Shown here: piece by piece, positions 8,229-18,905 of the stretch
How positions within the stretch are numbered: position 1 is the first letter of the stretch
Layout: each line of letters starts with the position of its first letter
From: Gemmobacter aquarius
GTDB taxonomy: Bacteria; Pseudomonadota; Alphaproteobacteria; Rhodobacterales; Rhodobacteraceae
Length of the DNA stretch: 64,000 bases
Assembly: GCF_003060865.1 (NCBI RefSeq)
Contig: NZ_CP028918.1
Span: 3,584,001-3,648,000 of the forward strand
Direction of reading: 5' to 3'
Notes under the pieces: generated by a model
The model's input: the letters and a program-made list of their open reading frames with translations, nothing else
Database searches by the model: none
Told to the model about the DNA's origin: nothing
Position numbers and translations under genes: made by a program

Positions 8229-8262
8229 GCCCCTGAAATTCAAGGGTGCAAGGAGCAGGCAA

Positions 8263-9651
8263 ATGCCTAACGATTATGTAGTGAAAGATATCGCGCTGGC
8301 CGAATTCGGCCGCAAGGAACTGGTCATCGCCGAGACCGAAATGCCGGGCCTGATGGCCTGCCGCGAGGAATTCGGCGCGTCGCAGCCGCTGAAGGGTGCC
8401 CGCATCGTCGGGTCGTTGCACATGACGATCCAGACCGCCGTGCTGATAGAGACGCTGAAATTCCTTGGCGCCGATGTGCGTTGGGCGTCGTGCAACATCT
8501 TCTCGACCCAAGACCACGCCGCCGCCGCGATCGCTGCTGCCGGGATTCCGGTGTTTGCGGTCAAGGGGCAGACGCTGACCGAGCATTGGGATTACCTCGA
8601 TAAATCCTTCATGTTCGCCGAGGGCGCGAACATGATCCTCGACGATGGCGGTGACGCCACGCTTTACGTTCTGCTTGGCGCCCGCGCCGAAGCTGGCGAA
8701 GACATCATCCCCGTTCCGGCGTCGGAAGAGGAAGAGGTGATCAAGAAGCAGATCCACAAGCGGATGAAGGAAACTCCCGGCTTCTTCACCAAGACCAAGG
8801 CCGCGATCAAGGGCGTTTCGGAAGAGACGACCACGGGCGTTCACCGCCTGTACGAGCTGCACAAGAACGGCCAACTGCCGTTCCCGACGATCAACGTGAA
8901 CGACTCGGTCACGAAATCGAAGTTCGATAACAAATACGGCTGCAAGGAATCGCTGGTCGACGGCATCCGCCGCGCCACCGACACCATGATGGCCGGCAAG
9001 GTTGCCGTGGTTTGCGGCTATGGCGATGTGGGCAAGGGTTCGGCGGCATCGCTGCGCGGCGCTGGCGCGCGTGTGAAAGTGACCGAAGTCGACCCGATCT
9101 GCGCCTTGCAGGCCGCCATGGACGGGTTCGAGGTGACGCTGCTGGAAGACGAGGTGAAAACCGCCGACATCTTCATCACCACGACCGGCAACAAGGACGT
9201 GATCCGCATCGAGCATATCCGCGAGATGAAGGACATGGCGATCGTCGGCAACATCGGCCACTTCGACAACGAGATTCAGGTTGCGTCCTTGCGGAACCAC
9301 AAATGGACCAACATCAAGGAACAGGTAGACATGATCGAGATGCCGTCAGGCGCTCGCATCATCCTTTTGTCCGAAGGCCGCCTTCTGAACCTTGGCAACG
9401 CCACGGGCCACCCGTCGTTCGTGATGTCGGCGTCGTTCACCAATCAGGTGCTGGCCCAGATCGAGCTATGGACCAAAGGCCAGGACTATGCACCGGGCGT
9501 CTATATCTTGCCCAAGCATCTGGATGAAAAGGTTGCGCGCCTGCATCTGAAGAAGATCGGCGTGAAACTTACCGAACTGCGCGCCGATCAGGCTGCCTAT
9601 ATCGGCGTAAAGCCCGAAGGTCCGTTCAAGGCCGAGCATTACCGCTACTGA
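8263..9651 (+). CDS. ahcY: S-adenosyl-L-homocysteine hydrolase
   Basis: 462 residues, typical alphaproteobacterial length. Visible motifs are the substrate-domain [14 protein letters not shown], the NAD-binding Rossmann loop [19 protein letters not shown] and the C-terminal [12 protein letters not shown] ending in KAEHYRY, whose Lys-x-x-x-Tyr reaches the partner subunit's NAD in known structures. It splits S-adenosylhomocysteine into adenosine and homocysteine, relieving inhibition of methyltransferases. Start ATG 8263 follows AGGAG; the upstream in-frame ATG at 8143 lies inside the divergent HD gene. A clear terminator follows. Confidence 0.97.
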   Translation: MPNDYVVKDIALAEFGRKELVIAETEMPGLMACREEFGASQPLKGARIVGSLHMTIQTAVLIETLKFLGADVRWASCNIFSTQDHAAAAIAAAGIPVFAVKGQTLTEHWDYLDKSFMFAEGANMILDDGGDATLYVLLGARAEAGEDIIPVPASEEEEVIKKQIHKRMKETPGFFTKTKAAIKGVSEETTTGVHRLYELHKNGQLPFPTINVNDSVTKSKFDNKYGCKESLVDGIRRATDTMMAGKVAVVCGYGDVGKGSAASLRGAGARVKVTEVDPICALQAAMDGFEVTLLEDEVKTADIFITTTGNKDVIRIEHIREMKDMAIVGNIGHFDNEIQVASLRNHKWTNIKEQVDMIEMPSGARIILLSEGRLLNLGNATGHPSFVMSASFTNQVLAQIELWTKGQDYAPGVYILPKHLDEKVARLHLKKIGVKLTELRADQAAYIGVKPEGPFKAEHYRY

Positions 9652-9673
9652 TCTTTCGGTCATGGCGTGAACG

Positions 9674-9700
9674 GGGCCAGAGGAAACTCTGGCCCTTTTT
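9674..9700 (+). terminator. Rho-independent terminator after ahcY
   Basis: Perfect 9-base stem GGGCCAGAG / CTCTGGCCC around a GAAA tetraloop, followed by five T residues (9696-9700). Confidence 0.92.
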
Positions 9701-9817
9701 GCATGCCAAGGCGGTGCTGCAGCGCAGCGCACAATTCCTGCTTGTGTCATGGCAAAGCTTGGTTAGCATCCAGCGCGCGGGGAGGCCGCGATGTGAGACA
9801 CAAGGGAAGCTTTAGTC

Positions 9818-10159
9818 ATGAGCAAACGCACCGAATTAATCGCCAAATACGCCGAAGACCTGAAAGAGAAATGCAAGGTCAACCCGGACCTGAAACTTCT
9901 CGAGAAAGTCACCATCGGCTGCGGTCCGGCGATCTATAGTGCCGACAGCGAAACCGTCGCCGGCAGCGATCCGGCCGAGTTGGAAACCGTGAAGAAGAAT
10001 TTCCTGATCAAGAAGCTTGGCCTTGCCGATGGCCCAAAGCTGACCGAGGCGCTGAATGCCGTGATCGACACCTACGGCCGGTCCGAGCGGAACAAGTATC
10101 GCGCGGTGATCTATTACATGCTGGTCAAGCATTTCGGCAAAGAGTCGGTCTACGCCTGA
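9818..10159 (+). CDS. DUF2853 family small protein
   Basis: 113 residues, charged and helical (MSKRTELIAKYAEDLKEK...KHFGKESVYA), with no signal peptide or membrane segment. The pattern, including NKYRAVIYYMLVKHFGK, matches the DUF2853 family as I know it; no function is established for the family. Monocistronic: the ahcY terminator lies before it and a stem-loop follows. The single Cys pair (CKVNPD, GCGPA) shows no metal-site spacing. Confidence 0.75.
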   Translation: MSKRTELIAKYAEDLKEKCKVNPDLKLLEKVTIGCGPAIYSADSETVAGSDPAELETVKKNFLIKKLGLADGPKLTEALNAVIDTYGRSERNKYRAVIYYMLVKHFGKESVYA

Positions 10160-10168
10160 CCGACCCGT

Positions 10169-10230
10169 AAAATTTGCCAAAAATGCCGGGCAGTTCGCGT
10201 TTGCGGAATCGCCCGGCATAAGGCAATTTT
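10169..10230. terminator. Nested inverted repeat downstream of the DUF2853 gene
   Basis: Inner stem TGCCGGGC (10184-10191) / GCCCGGCA (10211-10218) with a 19-base loop. Imperfect outer arms AAATTTGCC and GGCAATTTT extend the fold, and the right arm supplies a T-run. Probably the transcription end of the DUF2853 gene, although the loop is long. Confidence 0.5.
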
Positions 10231-10304
10231 GTTTCCACAGGGCAGGATGCCCGGGACCCGATTTACAGTCACGCGTGGTGCTCAGGGGAGCGCGTGGGGT
10301 GGAT

Positions 10305-10334
10305 GGAGGGTCCCGTAGGGGTGCGGGGCCCTCC
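10305..10334 (-). terminator. GC-rich stem-loop after the EVE gene
   Basis: GGAGGGTCCC (10305-10314) pairs with GGGGCCCTCC (10325-10334) except for one A/G wobble. It lies 3 bases beyond the EVE stop on the minus strand. There is no T-run, so it may act as an mRNA 3' stabiliser rather than a terminator. Confidence 0.4.
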
Positions 10335-10337
10335 GTT

Positions 10338-10751
10338 TCAAACGCCGCCCATCCGGCAGATTAGCGCCCATTCCGCCGCCGCTACCGGCTGAACCGACAG
10401 GCGAGAGTTCTTCACCAACACCATATCGGCCAATTCGGGCACGGCCTTGATGTCATCGAGCGTCACGGCGCGCTTGAAGGGCTGCTTTGCCTGAACCATC
10501 ACGCAATCCCAGCGCGGGTCATCGGTCGTGCTGTCAGGGGCCGAGGTGCGGGTCACTTCCATGATCCCGACCACCTCTTTGCCGATGTTCGAGTGGTAAA
10601 AGAACGCCAGATCGCCAAGCTGCATCGCCCGCATGTTGTTGCGCGCCTGATAATTCCGCACGCCGCTCCATTCCTCGCCCACCGCGCCTTTGGCCAGCAG
10701 GTGCGACCAGCCGAAAACGTCAGGCTCGGATTTCAGCAGCCAGAAGGCCAT
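10338..10751 (-). CDS. EVE domain-containing protein
   Basis: 137 residues covering one complete EVE (PUA-like) domain: MAFWLLKSEPDVFGWSHL at the start, GVRNYQARNNMRAMQLGDLAFFYHS in the middle and NSRLSVQPVAAAEW near the end. EVE domains are thought to bind modified bases in DNA or RNA. The start overlaps the YCII stop as TGATG, removing the 44 upstream in-frame residues. Last gene of a tsaD-gpsA-YCII-EVE run. Confidence 0.88.
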   Translation of the reverse strand: MAFWLLKSEPDVFGWSHLLAKGAVGEEWSGVRNYQARNNMRAMQLGDLAFFYHSNIGKEVVGIMEVTRTSAPDSTTDDPRWDCVMVQAKQPFKRAVTLDDIKAVPELADMVLVKNSRLSVQPVAAAEWALICRMGGV

Positions 10752-11020
10752 CAGCCGATGACCTTTTTCCATTCGCGGATGTCGACGCTTTCGAACAGGC
10801 CCGCCTTGGCGTAGGGGTCGGCTGCGGCCCATTCCCGTGCGGCGTCGAACGTTTCGACATTCAGCACCACGAGCGACCCGCACATTGCACCACCGTCGAG
10901 GAACGGCCCGGCCATTTCCACCACGCCGGAGGCTTCGATATGCGCCAGATGCGCCGCGCGGTTTTCTTGCCGCACGGCCAGATGACCGGGTTTGTCGATA
11001 CAGATCAGCGCCACGCGCAT
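10751..11020 (-). CDS. YCII-related domain protein (YciI family)
   Basis: 89 residues forming a single ferredoxin-like YCII domain: MRVALICIDKPG, then RAAHLAHIEASGVVEMAGPFLD with a conserved His, and AREWAAADPYAKAGLFESVDIREW. Family members are small dimeric proteins with suspected hydrolytic or dehydrohalogenase-like activity; the substrate here is unknown. It sits 4 bases after gpsA and overlaps the EVE gene start. Confidence 0.85.
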   Translation of the reverse strand: MRVALICIDKPGHLAVRQENRAAHLAHIEASGVVEMAGPFLDGGAMCGSLVVLNVETFDAAREWAAADPYAKAGLFESVDIREWKKVIG

Positions 11021-11024
11021 GGGG

Positions 11025-11969
11025 TCACTCCGCTTTCAAAGGTCTGGTCAAAAGGGACTGGATCGCGGCCGAAAGGTCAATCCTGCCGTCGACGAGTGCG
11101 GCCACCATGGCTGTCACCGGAAGGTCGATGCCACGCTCGATGCCAAGTCGCGCCACCGCCCGCGCCGTGGCGACGCCTTCGACGGTTACGCTGGCGTTGA
11201 ACGGCGTGCCCGCGCCCAGCGCATGGCCGTAGCTGAAGTTGCGCGACTGCGCCGATCCGCAGGTCAGGACCAGATCGCCAAAGCCCGAGAGACCCGCCAG
11301 CGTTTCGGCCCTTGCGCCAAGTGCGAGCGCGAGTCGCACCATTTCGGCGTAGCCGCGCGTCATCAGGGCTGCGCGGGCGGATTCACCAAGACCCGCGCCG
11401 ATGACGGTGCCTGCGGCAATGGCGATCACGTTTTTCAACGCTCCGCCCAGTTCGGCGCCGGTCACATCGACCGTGCGGTAGAGCCGCAGGACGGGTGTGG
11501 ACAAAAGGCGCTGCAAACGCTGGCCCGCCGCGTCATCGGCACAGGCCAGTGTCAGCGCGGTCGGCAGACCCCTCGCGATATCTGCCGCGAAACTGGGGCC
11601 GGTCAGCAGGGCCACCGTCGCCTTGGGTCGCGCCTGTGACATAAGGGTTGCAGGCCCCGTCAGTGTTTGCAGATCGACGCCCTTGCAGCAGGCGACCAAG
11701 GTTTGCGCCTGCATGTCCGAGCCGCGCAGAAAGCCAGCCACGGCCTGCATCGGCAGGGCGAGAAGCACAGCTTCGGTCTGGTCCATCGCAGAGAGTTCTG
11801 CCGTAACAGTGACACTGTCAGGCAGTCTTACCCCGCCAAGCCGGTCTGACATGCGCGATGCGGCGAGAGGCCCGACATCGCGGCCCCAAAGCCGGACCTT
11901 ATACCCTTCGCGGCCCAGCGCCACGGCCAGCGCGGTGCCGAAGGCTCCGGCGCCGACGACGCCGATCAT
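11025..11969 (-). CDS. gpsA: NAD(P)-dependent glycerol-3-phosphate dehydrogenase
   Basis: 314 residues. The N-terminal nucleotide loop is [16 protein letters not shown]. The substrate-domain signatures [23 protein letters not shown] (catalytic Lys) and [15 protein letters not shown] follow. It makes sn-glycerol-3-phosphate from dihydroxyacetone phosphate for phospholipid synthesis. ATG 11969 overlaps the tsaD stop as ATGA, a conserved alphaproteobacterial arrangement. Confidence 0.96.
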   Translation of the reverse strand: MIGVVGAGAFGTALAVALGREGYKVRLWGRDVGPLAASRMSDRLGGVRLPDSVTVTAELSAMDQTEAVLLALPMQAVAGFLRGSDMQAQTLVACCKGVDLQTLTGPATLMSQARPKATVALLTGPSFAADIARGLPTALTLACADDAAGQRLQRLLSTPVLRLYRTVDVTGAELGGALKNVIAIAAGTVIGAGLGESARAALMTRGYAEMVRLALALGARAETLAGLSGFGDLVLTCGSAQSRNFSYGHALGAGTPFNASVTVEGVATARAVARLGIERGIDLPVTAMVAALVDGRIDLSAAIQSLLTRPLKAE

Positions 11970-13063
11970 GCCTTGGCCCCCTTTTTGCCCGAGCCGATCA
12001 TGGGGGCGGCGGTTGCGTCGAGCGGCCAGCGCGGGCGGGCCACCAGATCGGTCGGCCCGCCCAGACCTGCGCGAAAGCGTTCGATCCCGGCCCATGCGAT
12101 CATCGCGGCATTGTCGGTGCAAAGCCGCAGGGGAGGCGCGAGGAAACGCACGCCGGATGCGGCGCAAACAGCCATTAACCCTGCCCGAATGGTTTGGTTC
12201 GCCGCAACGCCGCCTGCCACGGCCAAGGCCGGTTCGGCAGGGCCAAGCGGCAGGTAAAGCGCCAGCGCGCGCCGTGTCTTTTCGGCCAGAACCGCAGCGA
12301 CGGCTGCTTGGAACCCCGCGCACAGGTCGCGCCGGTCTTGCACGGTGATGCCGCCTTTTTCGGCGATCAGTGCATCGCGGGCGCGCAACAGGGCCGTTTT
12401 CAGGCCCGAGAACGACATATCGCAACCTTCGCGGTCAAGCAGCGGGCGGGGGAAGCGGAAGCGCGTCGCATCGCCAAGCGCCGCCTCGCGTTCGACCACA
12501 GGACCGCCCGGTTGGGGTAGGCCGAGGAGCTTGGCGGTCTTGTCGAAAGCCTCGCCGGGGGCGTCGTCGATGGTGCCGCCCAACCGCTGGAAGTGGTCGA
12601 CGCCATGGGCGATCAGGAACTGGCAATGCCCGCCGGATACGAGGAGCATGAGGTAGGGAAAGGCGAGGCCATCGGTCAGGCGCGGCGTAAGCGCGTGTCC
12701 GGCAAGGTGGTTTACGCCCAGCAGGGGCTTGCCCGACCCTGCCGCCAGCCCCTTTGCCAGCATGACGCCCGACAAAACCCCGCCGATCAGGCCCGGACCG
12801 CTTGTGACCGCGATGCCGTCGACATCGGCGAGGGAAAGACCCGCCTCGGCCAAGGCGCGTTCGACACAACCGTCAAGCCGTTCGGCATGGGCGCGGGCGG
12901 CGATTTCGGGCACCACGCCTCCGAAATCGGCATGCAGGGCGGTTTGGCCCTCGACCACCGAGGACAGGACTTCGCCGCCCTTCTCGCCCCAGCGGACCAC
13001 GGCGGCGGCGCTGTCATCGCAGCTCGATTCGATGCCAAGGAAGGTGAGAGATGCCATAGCCAT
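11966..13063 (-). CDS. tsaD: TsaD, tRNA N6-adenosine threonylcarbamoyltransferase
   Basis: 365 residues of the Kae1/TsaD ASKHA fold. The start is [15 protein letters not shown], the iron-binding NHLAGH has histidines at 119 and 123, and phosphate-loop SGGHCQF and [11 protein letters not shown] are visible. It transfers the threonylcarbamoyl group to A37 of tRNA with TsaB and TsaE (tsaE is at 2715-3167). Start could be 13063 or 13057 (MAMA). Divergent from hemD with 36 bases between. Confidence 0.96.
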   Translation of the reverse strand: MAMASLTFLGIESSCDDSAAAVVRWGEKGGEVLSSVVEGQTALHADFGGVVPEIAARAHAERLDGCVERALAEAGLSLADVDGIAVTSGPGLIGGVLSGVMLAKGLAAGSGKPLLGVNHLAGHALTPRLTDGLAFPYLMLLVSGGHCQFLIAHGVDHFQRLGGTIDDAPGEAFDKTAKLLGLPQPGGPVVEREAALGDATRFRFPRPLLDREGCDMSFSGLKTALLRARDALIAEKGGITVQDRRDLCAGFQAAVAAVLAEKTRRALALYLPLGPAEPALAVAGGVAANQTIRAGLMAVCAASGVRFLAPPLRLCTDNAAMIAWAGIERFRAGLGGPTDLVARPRWPLDATAAPMIGSGKKGAKA

Positions 13064-13099
13064 TGCCCGCAGGGTTTCATGCGGGGTAACACCCTAGGC

Positions 13100-13819
13100 A
13101 TGACCCCGCAATCCCGCGCCATTCCGACGCTGCTTACCCGCCCGCGCGCGCAGGGCGACCGCTTCGGCCTTGCGCTGGCCGAACGCTTCGGTGTGCGGCT
13201 GTCGATCTGTGTCTCGCCGCTGATCGCCCCGCATTTTCTGGACGGGGCAATCGGGGGGAAACCCTATCGCGCGCTGATCCTGACTTCGGAAACGGGGGCG
13301 CTTTCGGCGGCACGGCACGGGGGGCTGCCTCGCCTCGCCTATTGTGTGGGCGAGCGCACTGCCGCCACCGCCCGCAGCCTTGGGCTGACGGCCATTTCGG
13401 CGGACGGGGACGCAAGTGCGCTGGTCGCGCTGATCCTGTCATCGGGCGAAACCGGTCCGTTGTTGCACCTGCGGGGCAAGGATGCGCGTGGCGACATTGC
13501 CGCCACGCTGCGCCGGGCGGGGCTTTCGGCGGATGAGGCCGTGACCTATGACCAGCGCCCCGAGCCGTTGACGGCGGAAGCCCGCGTGATGCTGGACGGG
13601 GCGGCGCCTGTGCTTCTGCCGCTGTTCTCGCCCCGGACCGCTGCCATTCTGGTGGCGCTTGGCCCGTTTCGTGCGCCCTTGATGGTTGCGGCACTATCGC
13701 CTGCCGTGGCCGAGGCGGCGGCTTTGCTTTCCCCCGTCCGTCAGGCAATTGCCGACGCGCCGAACGCGGACGCGCTGTTAACCGCCATCTCAACAATCGT
13801 TGACGTGCCAATCGCTTGA
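13100..13819 (+). CDS. hemD: Uroporphyrinogen-III synthase
   Basis: 239 residues with the weakly conserved HemD fold: LLTRPRAQGDRFGLAL at the start, ALILTSETGALSA, CVGERTAATARSLG and LHLRGKDARGDIAATLRRAG (the family's L-x-x-x-G domain-2 region). It closes hydroxymethylbilane into uroporphyrinogen III. The call is strengthened by mitofilin and hemY downstream, the alphaproteobacterial equivalent of the enterobacterial hemC-D-X-Y order; hemC itself is not in the window. The upstream in-frame extension overlaps tsaD and was rejected. Confidence 0.88.
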   Translation: MTPQSRAIPTLLTRPRAQGDRFGLALAERFGVRLSICVSPLIAPHFLDGAIGGKPYRALILTSETGALSAARHGGLPRLAYCVGERTAATARSLGLTAISADGDASALVALILSSGETGPLLHLRGKDARGDIAATLRRAGLSADEAVTYDQRPEPLTAEARVMLDGAAPVLLPLFSPRTAAILVALGPFRAPLMVAALSPAVAEAAALLSPVRQAIADAPNADALLTAISTIVDVPIA

Positions 13820-13887
13820 ACCGTCGTGGCGCGGGGGGTTAGGGTGGGCCCAGAATCCGCCCCCAAAGGGCTGCGAAAGGATCGGTC

Positions 13888-14916
13888 ATGGCTTCCGTCA
13901 CCCCAGAAACACCTTTGCCAGACGCCGATCTGGTGGCCGAGGTCGAGGCGAGCGAAACCCCGCCGCCCGCGCCGCCCAAGCAAGAAGCGGCCAAGCCGCG
14001 CAGTCGGGTGTTTGCGGCCTTTGTCGCGCTGGTGTTTGGCGGTGTGTTGGCGGCGGGGGCGGGCTTTGCGCTTGCCCGCTTTGTGCCCGAATTGCTTGCC
14101 ATGCCCGCCGCGCCTGCCGTGCCCGATGCCGAGATCGAGGCGTTGAAGGCGCAGGTCGCGGCGCTGCCCGCGCCTGACGCCGGGTTGACCGACCGGCTTT
14201 CTGCGGTCGAGGCCACGCTTTCGGATCTGGCAAGCCGTGTGGCGGCTGTCGAGTCGCGTCCTGCGGGTGCGGGCGATCCTGCCTTGGCCGCCGAGGTGAA
14301 GGCGTTGCAGGACCGCGTGGCTGCGATTGGCACGGGGACGGCGCAGCCCGAGGCGATAACCGCTGCGGTCGAAGCGGCCGAGGCGCGGCTGAAAGAGGCC
14401 GAGGCCAAAGCCGCCGATCTGGCAGCGAAGTCTGACGCGAACGCTGCTGCCGCGCGCAAGGCGGCGGCGGTGGACCGGATCGCCGCAGCGTTGGACACCG
14501 GGGCGCCCTTTGCGGCGGTGGCTGCAGATATGGAACTGCCGCCTGCGCTTGCCGATCATGCGGCGACGGGGCTTCCTTCGGTTGCCGCGTTGCGCGAGGC
14601 GTTTCCTGCAGCAGCGCGCGCGGCGCTTGAAGAGGCGTTGCGTGCCAATATGGGGGAAAGCTGGACCGACCGCGTTTCGTCGTTCCTGCGGAGCCAGACG
14701 GGCCTGCGGTCGCTGACGCCACGCGAAGGTGGCGATCCCGATGCGATCCTGTCGCGGGCCGAGGCTGCGCTGGGGCAGGGCGATGTGCCTGCGGCGGTTG
14801 CAGAGCTTGATGCTTTGCCCGAGGCTGCAAAGCCCCCGCTGGCGGACTGGATCGCACAGGCAAGATTGCGGACCGAGGGCGAAGCGGCACTTGCCGCACT
14901 GGCGGGCGCGCAATGA
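13888..14916 (+). CDS. Mitofilin/Mic60-like inner-membrane protein
   Basis: 342 residues: a proline/acid-rich N-terminus, one membrane segment (about residues 42-65, VFAAFVALVFGGVLAAGAGF), then a long Ala/Glu-rich coiled-coil periplasmic region (about 80-200) and a C-terminal domain (TGLPSVAALREAFPAAARAAL ... GDPDAILSRAEAALGQGDVPAAVAEL) typical of alphaproteobacterial mitofilin. Such proteins shape intracytoplasmic membranes and link to the outer membrane. Between hemD and hemY, overlapping hemY as ATGA, as in other alphaproteobacteria. Confidence 0.85.
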   Translation: MASVTPETPLPDADLVAEVEASETPPPAPPKQEAAKPRSRVFAAFVALVFGGVLAAGAGFALARFVPELLAMPAAPAVPDAEIEALKAQVAALPAPDAGLTDRLSAVEATLSDLASRVAAVESRPAGAGDPALAAEVKALQDRVAAIGTGTAQPEAITAAVEAAEARLKEAEAKAADLAAKSDANAAAARKAAAVDRIAAALDTGAPFAAVAADMELPPALADHAATGLPSVAALREAFPAAARAALEEALRANMGESWTDRVSSFLRSQTGLRSLTPREGGDPDAILSRAEAALGQGDVPAAVAELDALPEAAKPPLADWIAQARLRTEGEAALAALAGAQ

Positions 14917-16379
14917 TCTGGACCCTGTTCAAAGTCATAATCTTCATAACGATCGTCGCGGCGCTAACCTTGGGCGCGGGCGTATTGCTCGATACCGGCG
15001 GCGGCTTGCAGATTGCGGCTGCGGGGTTCGAATTCACGCTGAGGCCGTTGCAGGCGATCATCGTGCTTGCGGCGCTTTTCGCGGCGCTGTGGCTGGTGAT
15101 GAAGCTGGCGGGGCTTTTGGTGGCGGTGTTCCGCTTTCTGAACGGCGACGAGACGGCGATCAGCCGGTATTTTGACCGCAACCGTGAACGCAAGGGATTT
15201 CAGGCCCTGACCGAGGGGATGCTGGCACTAGCCGCGGGCGAGGGGCGGCTGGCGCTGAACCGGGCGATCAAGGCAGAGAAATATCTGGCCGAGCCGCATC
15301 TTACCACGCTTCTGGTCGCGCAGGCCGCCGAAGCCGCAGGCGACACACGGCGCGCGACCGAGGCGTATAAGGAATTGCTTGCCAGCGACACCACGCGCTT
15401 TGTCGCCATTCGCGGCTTGCTGAACCAAAAGCTGGCCGAAGGGGATGGCGAAACCGCGCTGAAGCTGGCGCAAAAGGCGCATGAGTTGAAGCCAAAGCAC
15501 CTTGAGACGCATGACATTTTGCTGAAGCTGCAAGCTGAACAGCGGGATTGGAAGGGGGCGCGCGCCACGCTTGGGGCAAAACTGAAGGCGGGGGCGCTGC
15601 CCAAGGATGTGTACCGCCGCCGCGATGCGGTGTTGGCGCTGCAACAGGCGCAGGGCGTGCTGGACGAAGGGGCGAGCATCGAGGCGCGGGAAGCGGCGAT
15701 CGAGGCAAACAAGCAATCGCCCGACCTCATTCCGGCTGCCGCCATGGCCGCGCGTGCGCTGATCGACAAGGGCGACAGGAAGGCCGCGACGCGCGTGCTG
15801 AAAAAGGCGTGGGACGCCAAGCCCCACCCTGACCTTGCCGCCGCTTTCGCCGATATCGAACCGGCCGAGACGCCGCAGGCGCGGCTCAAGCGGTTCAAGA
15901 CGCTGACCGCGAACCACCCGGACCACGAGGAAACGCGGCTGCTTATGGCCGAATTGAACATCGCCGCCGAGGATTTTCCGCAAGCGCGGCGCGCGTTGGG
16001 GAACATCGTGGAAACCCACCCGACCCGCCGTTCGCTGGCGATCATGGCCGCGATCGAACGCGGCGAAGGCAGCGATGATGCCGTGGTGCGCGGGTGGCTT
16101 TCAAAGGCGCTGACCGCCCCGCGCGGGCCGCAATGGTGCTGCGACAAATGTCAGGCCGTGCACGCGATCTGGGACCCGATCTGCGACAATTGCGGCGGGT
16201 TCGACACGCTTTCCTGGCGCGAGCCGCCCGAAAAGACCGGGCCGAGCGCCACGGGTGCCGAGTCGCTTGCGTTGATGGTTTCTCCGCCGCGCGCGGCACC
16301 TGCACCCGAGCCTGAACCGGTCGAGCCGGACGAGCCCGAGGTGATCGACGTCGAGGCCATAGTAAGGCGCGGCGGCTGA
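14913..16379 (+). CDS. hemY: HemY-type membrane TPR protein with C-terminal zinc ribbon
   Basis: 488 residues. Two membrane helices (about 4-24 and 42-66) precede a TPR-like helical repeat region (about 100-390). At about residues 408-430 there is a four-cysteine module, CCDKCQ...ICDNCGGFDTLSW, then an acidic low-complexity tail (APEPEPVEPDEPEVIDVEA). HemY of the hemCDXY type is not the Gram-positive coproporphyrinogen oxidase of the same name. A scaffold role in late heme synthesis has been proposed. Start overlaps the mitofilin stop. Confidence 0.88.
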   Translation: MIWTLFKVIIFITIVAALTLGAGVLLDTGGGLQIAAAGFEFTLRPLQAIIVLAALFAALWLVMKLAGLLVAVFRFLNGDETAISRYFDRNRERKGFQALTEGMLALAAGEGRLALNRAIKAEKYLAEPHLTTLLVAQAAEAAGDTRRATEAYKELLASDTTRFVAIRGLLNQKLAEGDGETALKLAQKAHELKPKHLETHDILLKLQAEQRDWKGARATLGAKLKAGALPKDVYRRRDAVLALQQAQGVLDEGASIEAREAAIEANKQSPDLIPAAAMAARALIDKGDRKAATRVLKKAWDAKPHPDLAAAFADIEPAETPQARLKRFKTLTANHPDHEETRLLMAELNIAAEDFPQARRALGNIVETHPTRRSLAIMAAIERGEGSDDAVVRGWLSKALTAPRGPQWCCDKCQAVHAIWDPICDNCGGFDTLSWREPPEKTGPSATGAESLALMVSPPRAAPAPEPEPVEPDEPEVIDVEAIVRRGG

Positions 16380-17576
<1,197 letters not shown>

Positions 17577-17592
17577 GCGCCAGCACGATAAA

Positions 17593-17621
17593 GGCGCATC
17601 GGAAGGGTTTTCCGATGCGCC
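17593..17621. terminator. Bidirectional terminator between the TRAP receptor and dnaQ
   Basis: Perfect 12-base stem GGCGCATCGGAA (17593-17604) / TTCCGATGCGCC (17610-17621) with a 5-base loop, between convergent genes. Only weak T-richness flanks it. Confidence 0.75.
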
Positions 17622-17623
17622 GG

Positions 17624-18322
17624 TTATTGCCGTTTCAGCCAGAGCGCCCCTTCGCCCAGTTTGGCGACGAAGGCGGCGTGGGCGGCGGCTTCGGCTTCGG
17701 TGACGCGGGACGGGAGCGGTTCGGGGCGCGGGCGGGGGCGCCAGTCAGCGCGTATTTGCGCGGCAGAGCCTGCGGCAGGGGCCGGATCGGCGCCGAGGCC
17801 AAAGTCGGGTTGGCGGCCACCGACGAGTTCCAGATAGACTTCGGCCAGGATTTCGCTGTCGAGCAATGCGCCGTGCTTTTCGCGGGCGGAGTTGTCGACG
17901 CCAAAGCGGCGGCAGAGCGCGTCGAGCGAGGCGGGGGCGCCGGGAAAGCGGCTGCGCGCGATCAACAGCGTGTCAGTGGCGCGGCTGTTGGGGAGTTTCG
18001 ACAGGCCCGCCCATTCGAGTTCGGCGTTTAGGAATTTCATGTCGAAGGCGGCGTTATGGATGACGAGTTGGGCATCGCCGATGAATTCCAGAAACGCGCC
18101 TGCGATGTCTTTGAATACCGGTTTGTCGCGCAGGAATTCGTCGCCCAGTCCGTGCACCTCGAATGCGGCGGTGGGCATGGCGCGTTTGGGGTTGATGTAT
18201 TGGTGGTAGGTGCGACCCGTGGGCAGGTGGTTGAACAGTTCGACCGCGCCGATTTCGACGATGCGGTCGCCTTCGGAAGGCTCAAACCCGGTGGTTTCGG
18301 TGTCGAGGACGATTTCACGCAT
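17624..18322 (-). CDS. dnaQ: DNA polymerase III epsilon subunit (3'-5' proofreading exonuclease)
   Basis: 232 residues. DEDDh exonuclease motifs: Exo[10 protein letters not shown] near residue 5, Exo[15 protein letters not shown] near residue 88, Exo[20 protein letters not shown] with the catalytic His near residue 147. A Pro/Arg-rich linker and short C-terminal segment (the alpha-subunit binding part) follow. Start ATG 18322 overlaps the coaE end by 8 bases. The maf-aroE-coaE-dnaQ order next to the origin is shared with Caulobacter. Confidence 0.95.
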   Translation of the reverse strand: MREIVLDTETTGFEPSEGDRIVEIGAVELFNHLPTGRTYHQYINPKRAMPTAAFEVHGLGDEFLRDKPVFKDIAGAFLEFIGDAQLVIHNAAFDMKFLNAELEWAGLSKLPNSRATDTLLIARSRFPGAPASLDALCRRFGVDNSAREKHGALLDSEILAEVYLELVGGRQPDFGLGADPAPAAGSAAQIRADWRPRPRPEPLPSRVTEAEAAAHAAFVAKLGEGALWLKRQ

Positions 18323-18905
18323 GAGGCACCTGACGGATATAGGCGATGAGGGCATGCACGAAGGCGCGCGTGCTGTCGAGGGTGAGCGTTTCGACGATAT
18401 GGGTGGAGCGGCGGCGCTTTTCGGCATCGGGCATCTGGCGCGACAGGATGAGATCGAGCTGCGCGGGTGTCATGCCGGGGCGTGACAGGACGCGGGCGCG
18501 TTGCAGGGCGGCGGGCGCGGTCACGAGGAGGGTGGCGTGGAACTCGGCCTCGCTGTTTTTCTCGAACAGGAGGGGGATGTCGAGGACGGCGATATCGCCG
18601 GTGGTGCTGGCCAGAAAGGCGGCGCGGTCGGCGGCGACGAGGGGGTGGACGATGGATTCGATCAGGCCAAGGGCGGCGGGGTCGGCGGCGATCCATTCCT
18701 TGAGCGCCGGGCGGTCGATGCCTTGGGGGGTGAGGGCAGCGGGGTGCAGGGCGGCAATGGGGGCTACGGCGGCGCCGTCGGTGGCGTAAAGACGGTGCAC
18801 GGCTGCGTCGGCATCCCAGACGGGAAGGCCCGCGTCACGGAACATCTGGGCGGTGGTCGATTTGCCCATGCCGATCGAGCCGGTCAGGCCAAGGCGGAAG
18901 GTCAT
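18315..18905 (-). CDS. coaE: Dephospho-CoA kinase
   Basis: 196 residues with Walker [18 protein letters not shown] at residues 6-22, the Coa[11 protein letters not shown] motif at about 31-40 and [11 protein letters not shown] near residue 110. It phosphorylates dephospho-CoA at the 3'-hydroxyl in the last step of CoA synthesis. Start overlaps the aroE stop as ATGA; end overlaps dnaQ by 8 bases. Confidence 0.96.
   Translation of the reverse strand: MTFRLGLTGSIGMGKSTTAQMFRDAGLPVWDADAAVHRLYATDGAAVAPIAALHPAALTPQGIDRPALKEWIAADPAALGLIESIVHPLVAADRAAFLASTTGDIAVLDIPLLFEKNSEAEFHATLLVTAPAALQRARVLSRPGMTPAQLDLILSRQMPDAEKRRRSTHIVETLTLDSTRAFVHALIAYIRQVPHA

Noticed and set aside
8190..8262. Possible S-adenosylhomocysteine riboswitch before ahcY: CCTTGCA/TGCAAGG arms enclosing two small hairpins, with the 3' arm touching the ribosome site.
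   Set aside because: The 5' arm overlaps the best -35/-10 pair, so it would mostly lie outside the transcript, and I do not recognise the SAH-riboswitch core. The bases fit a promoter better.
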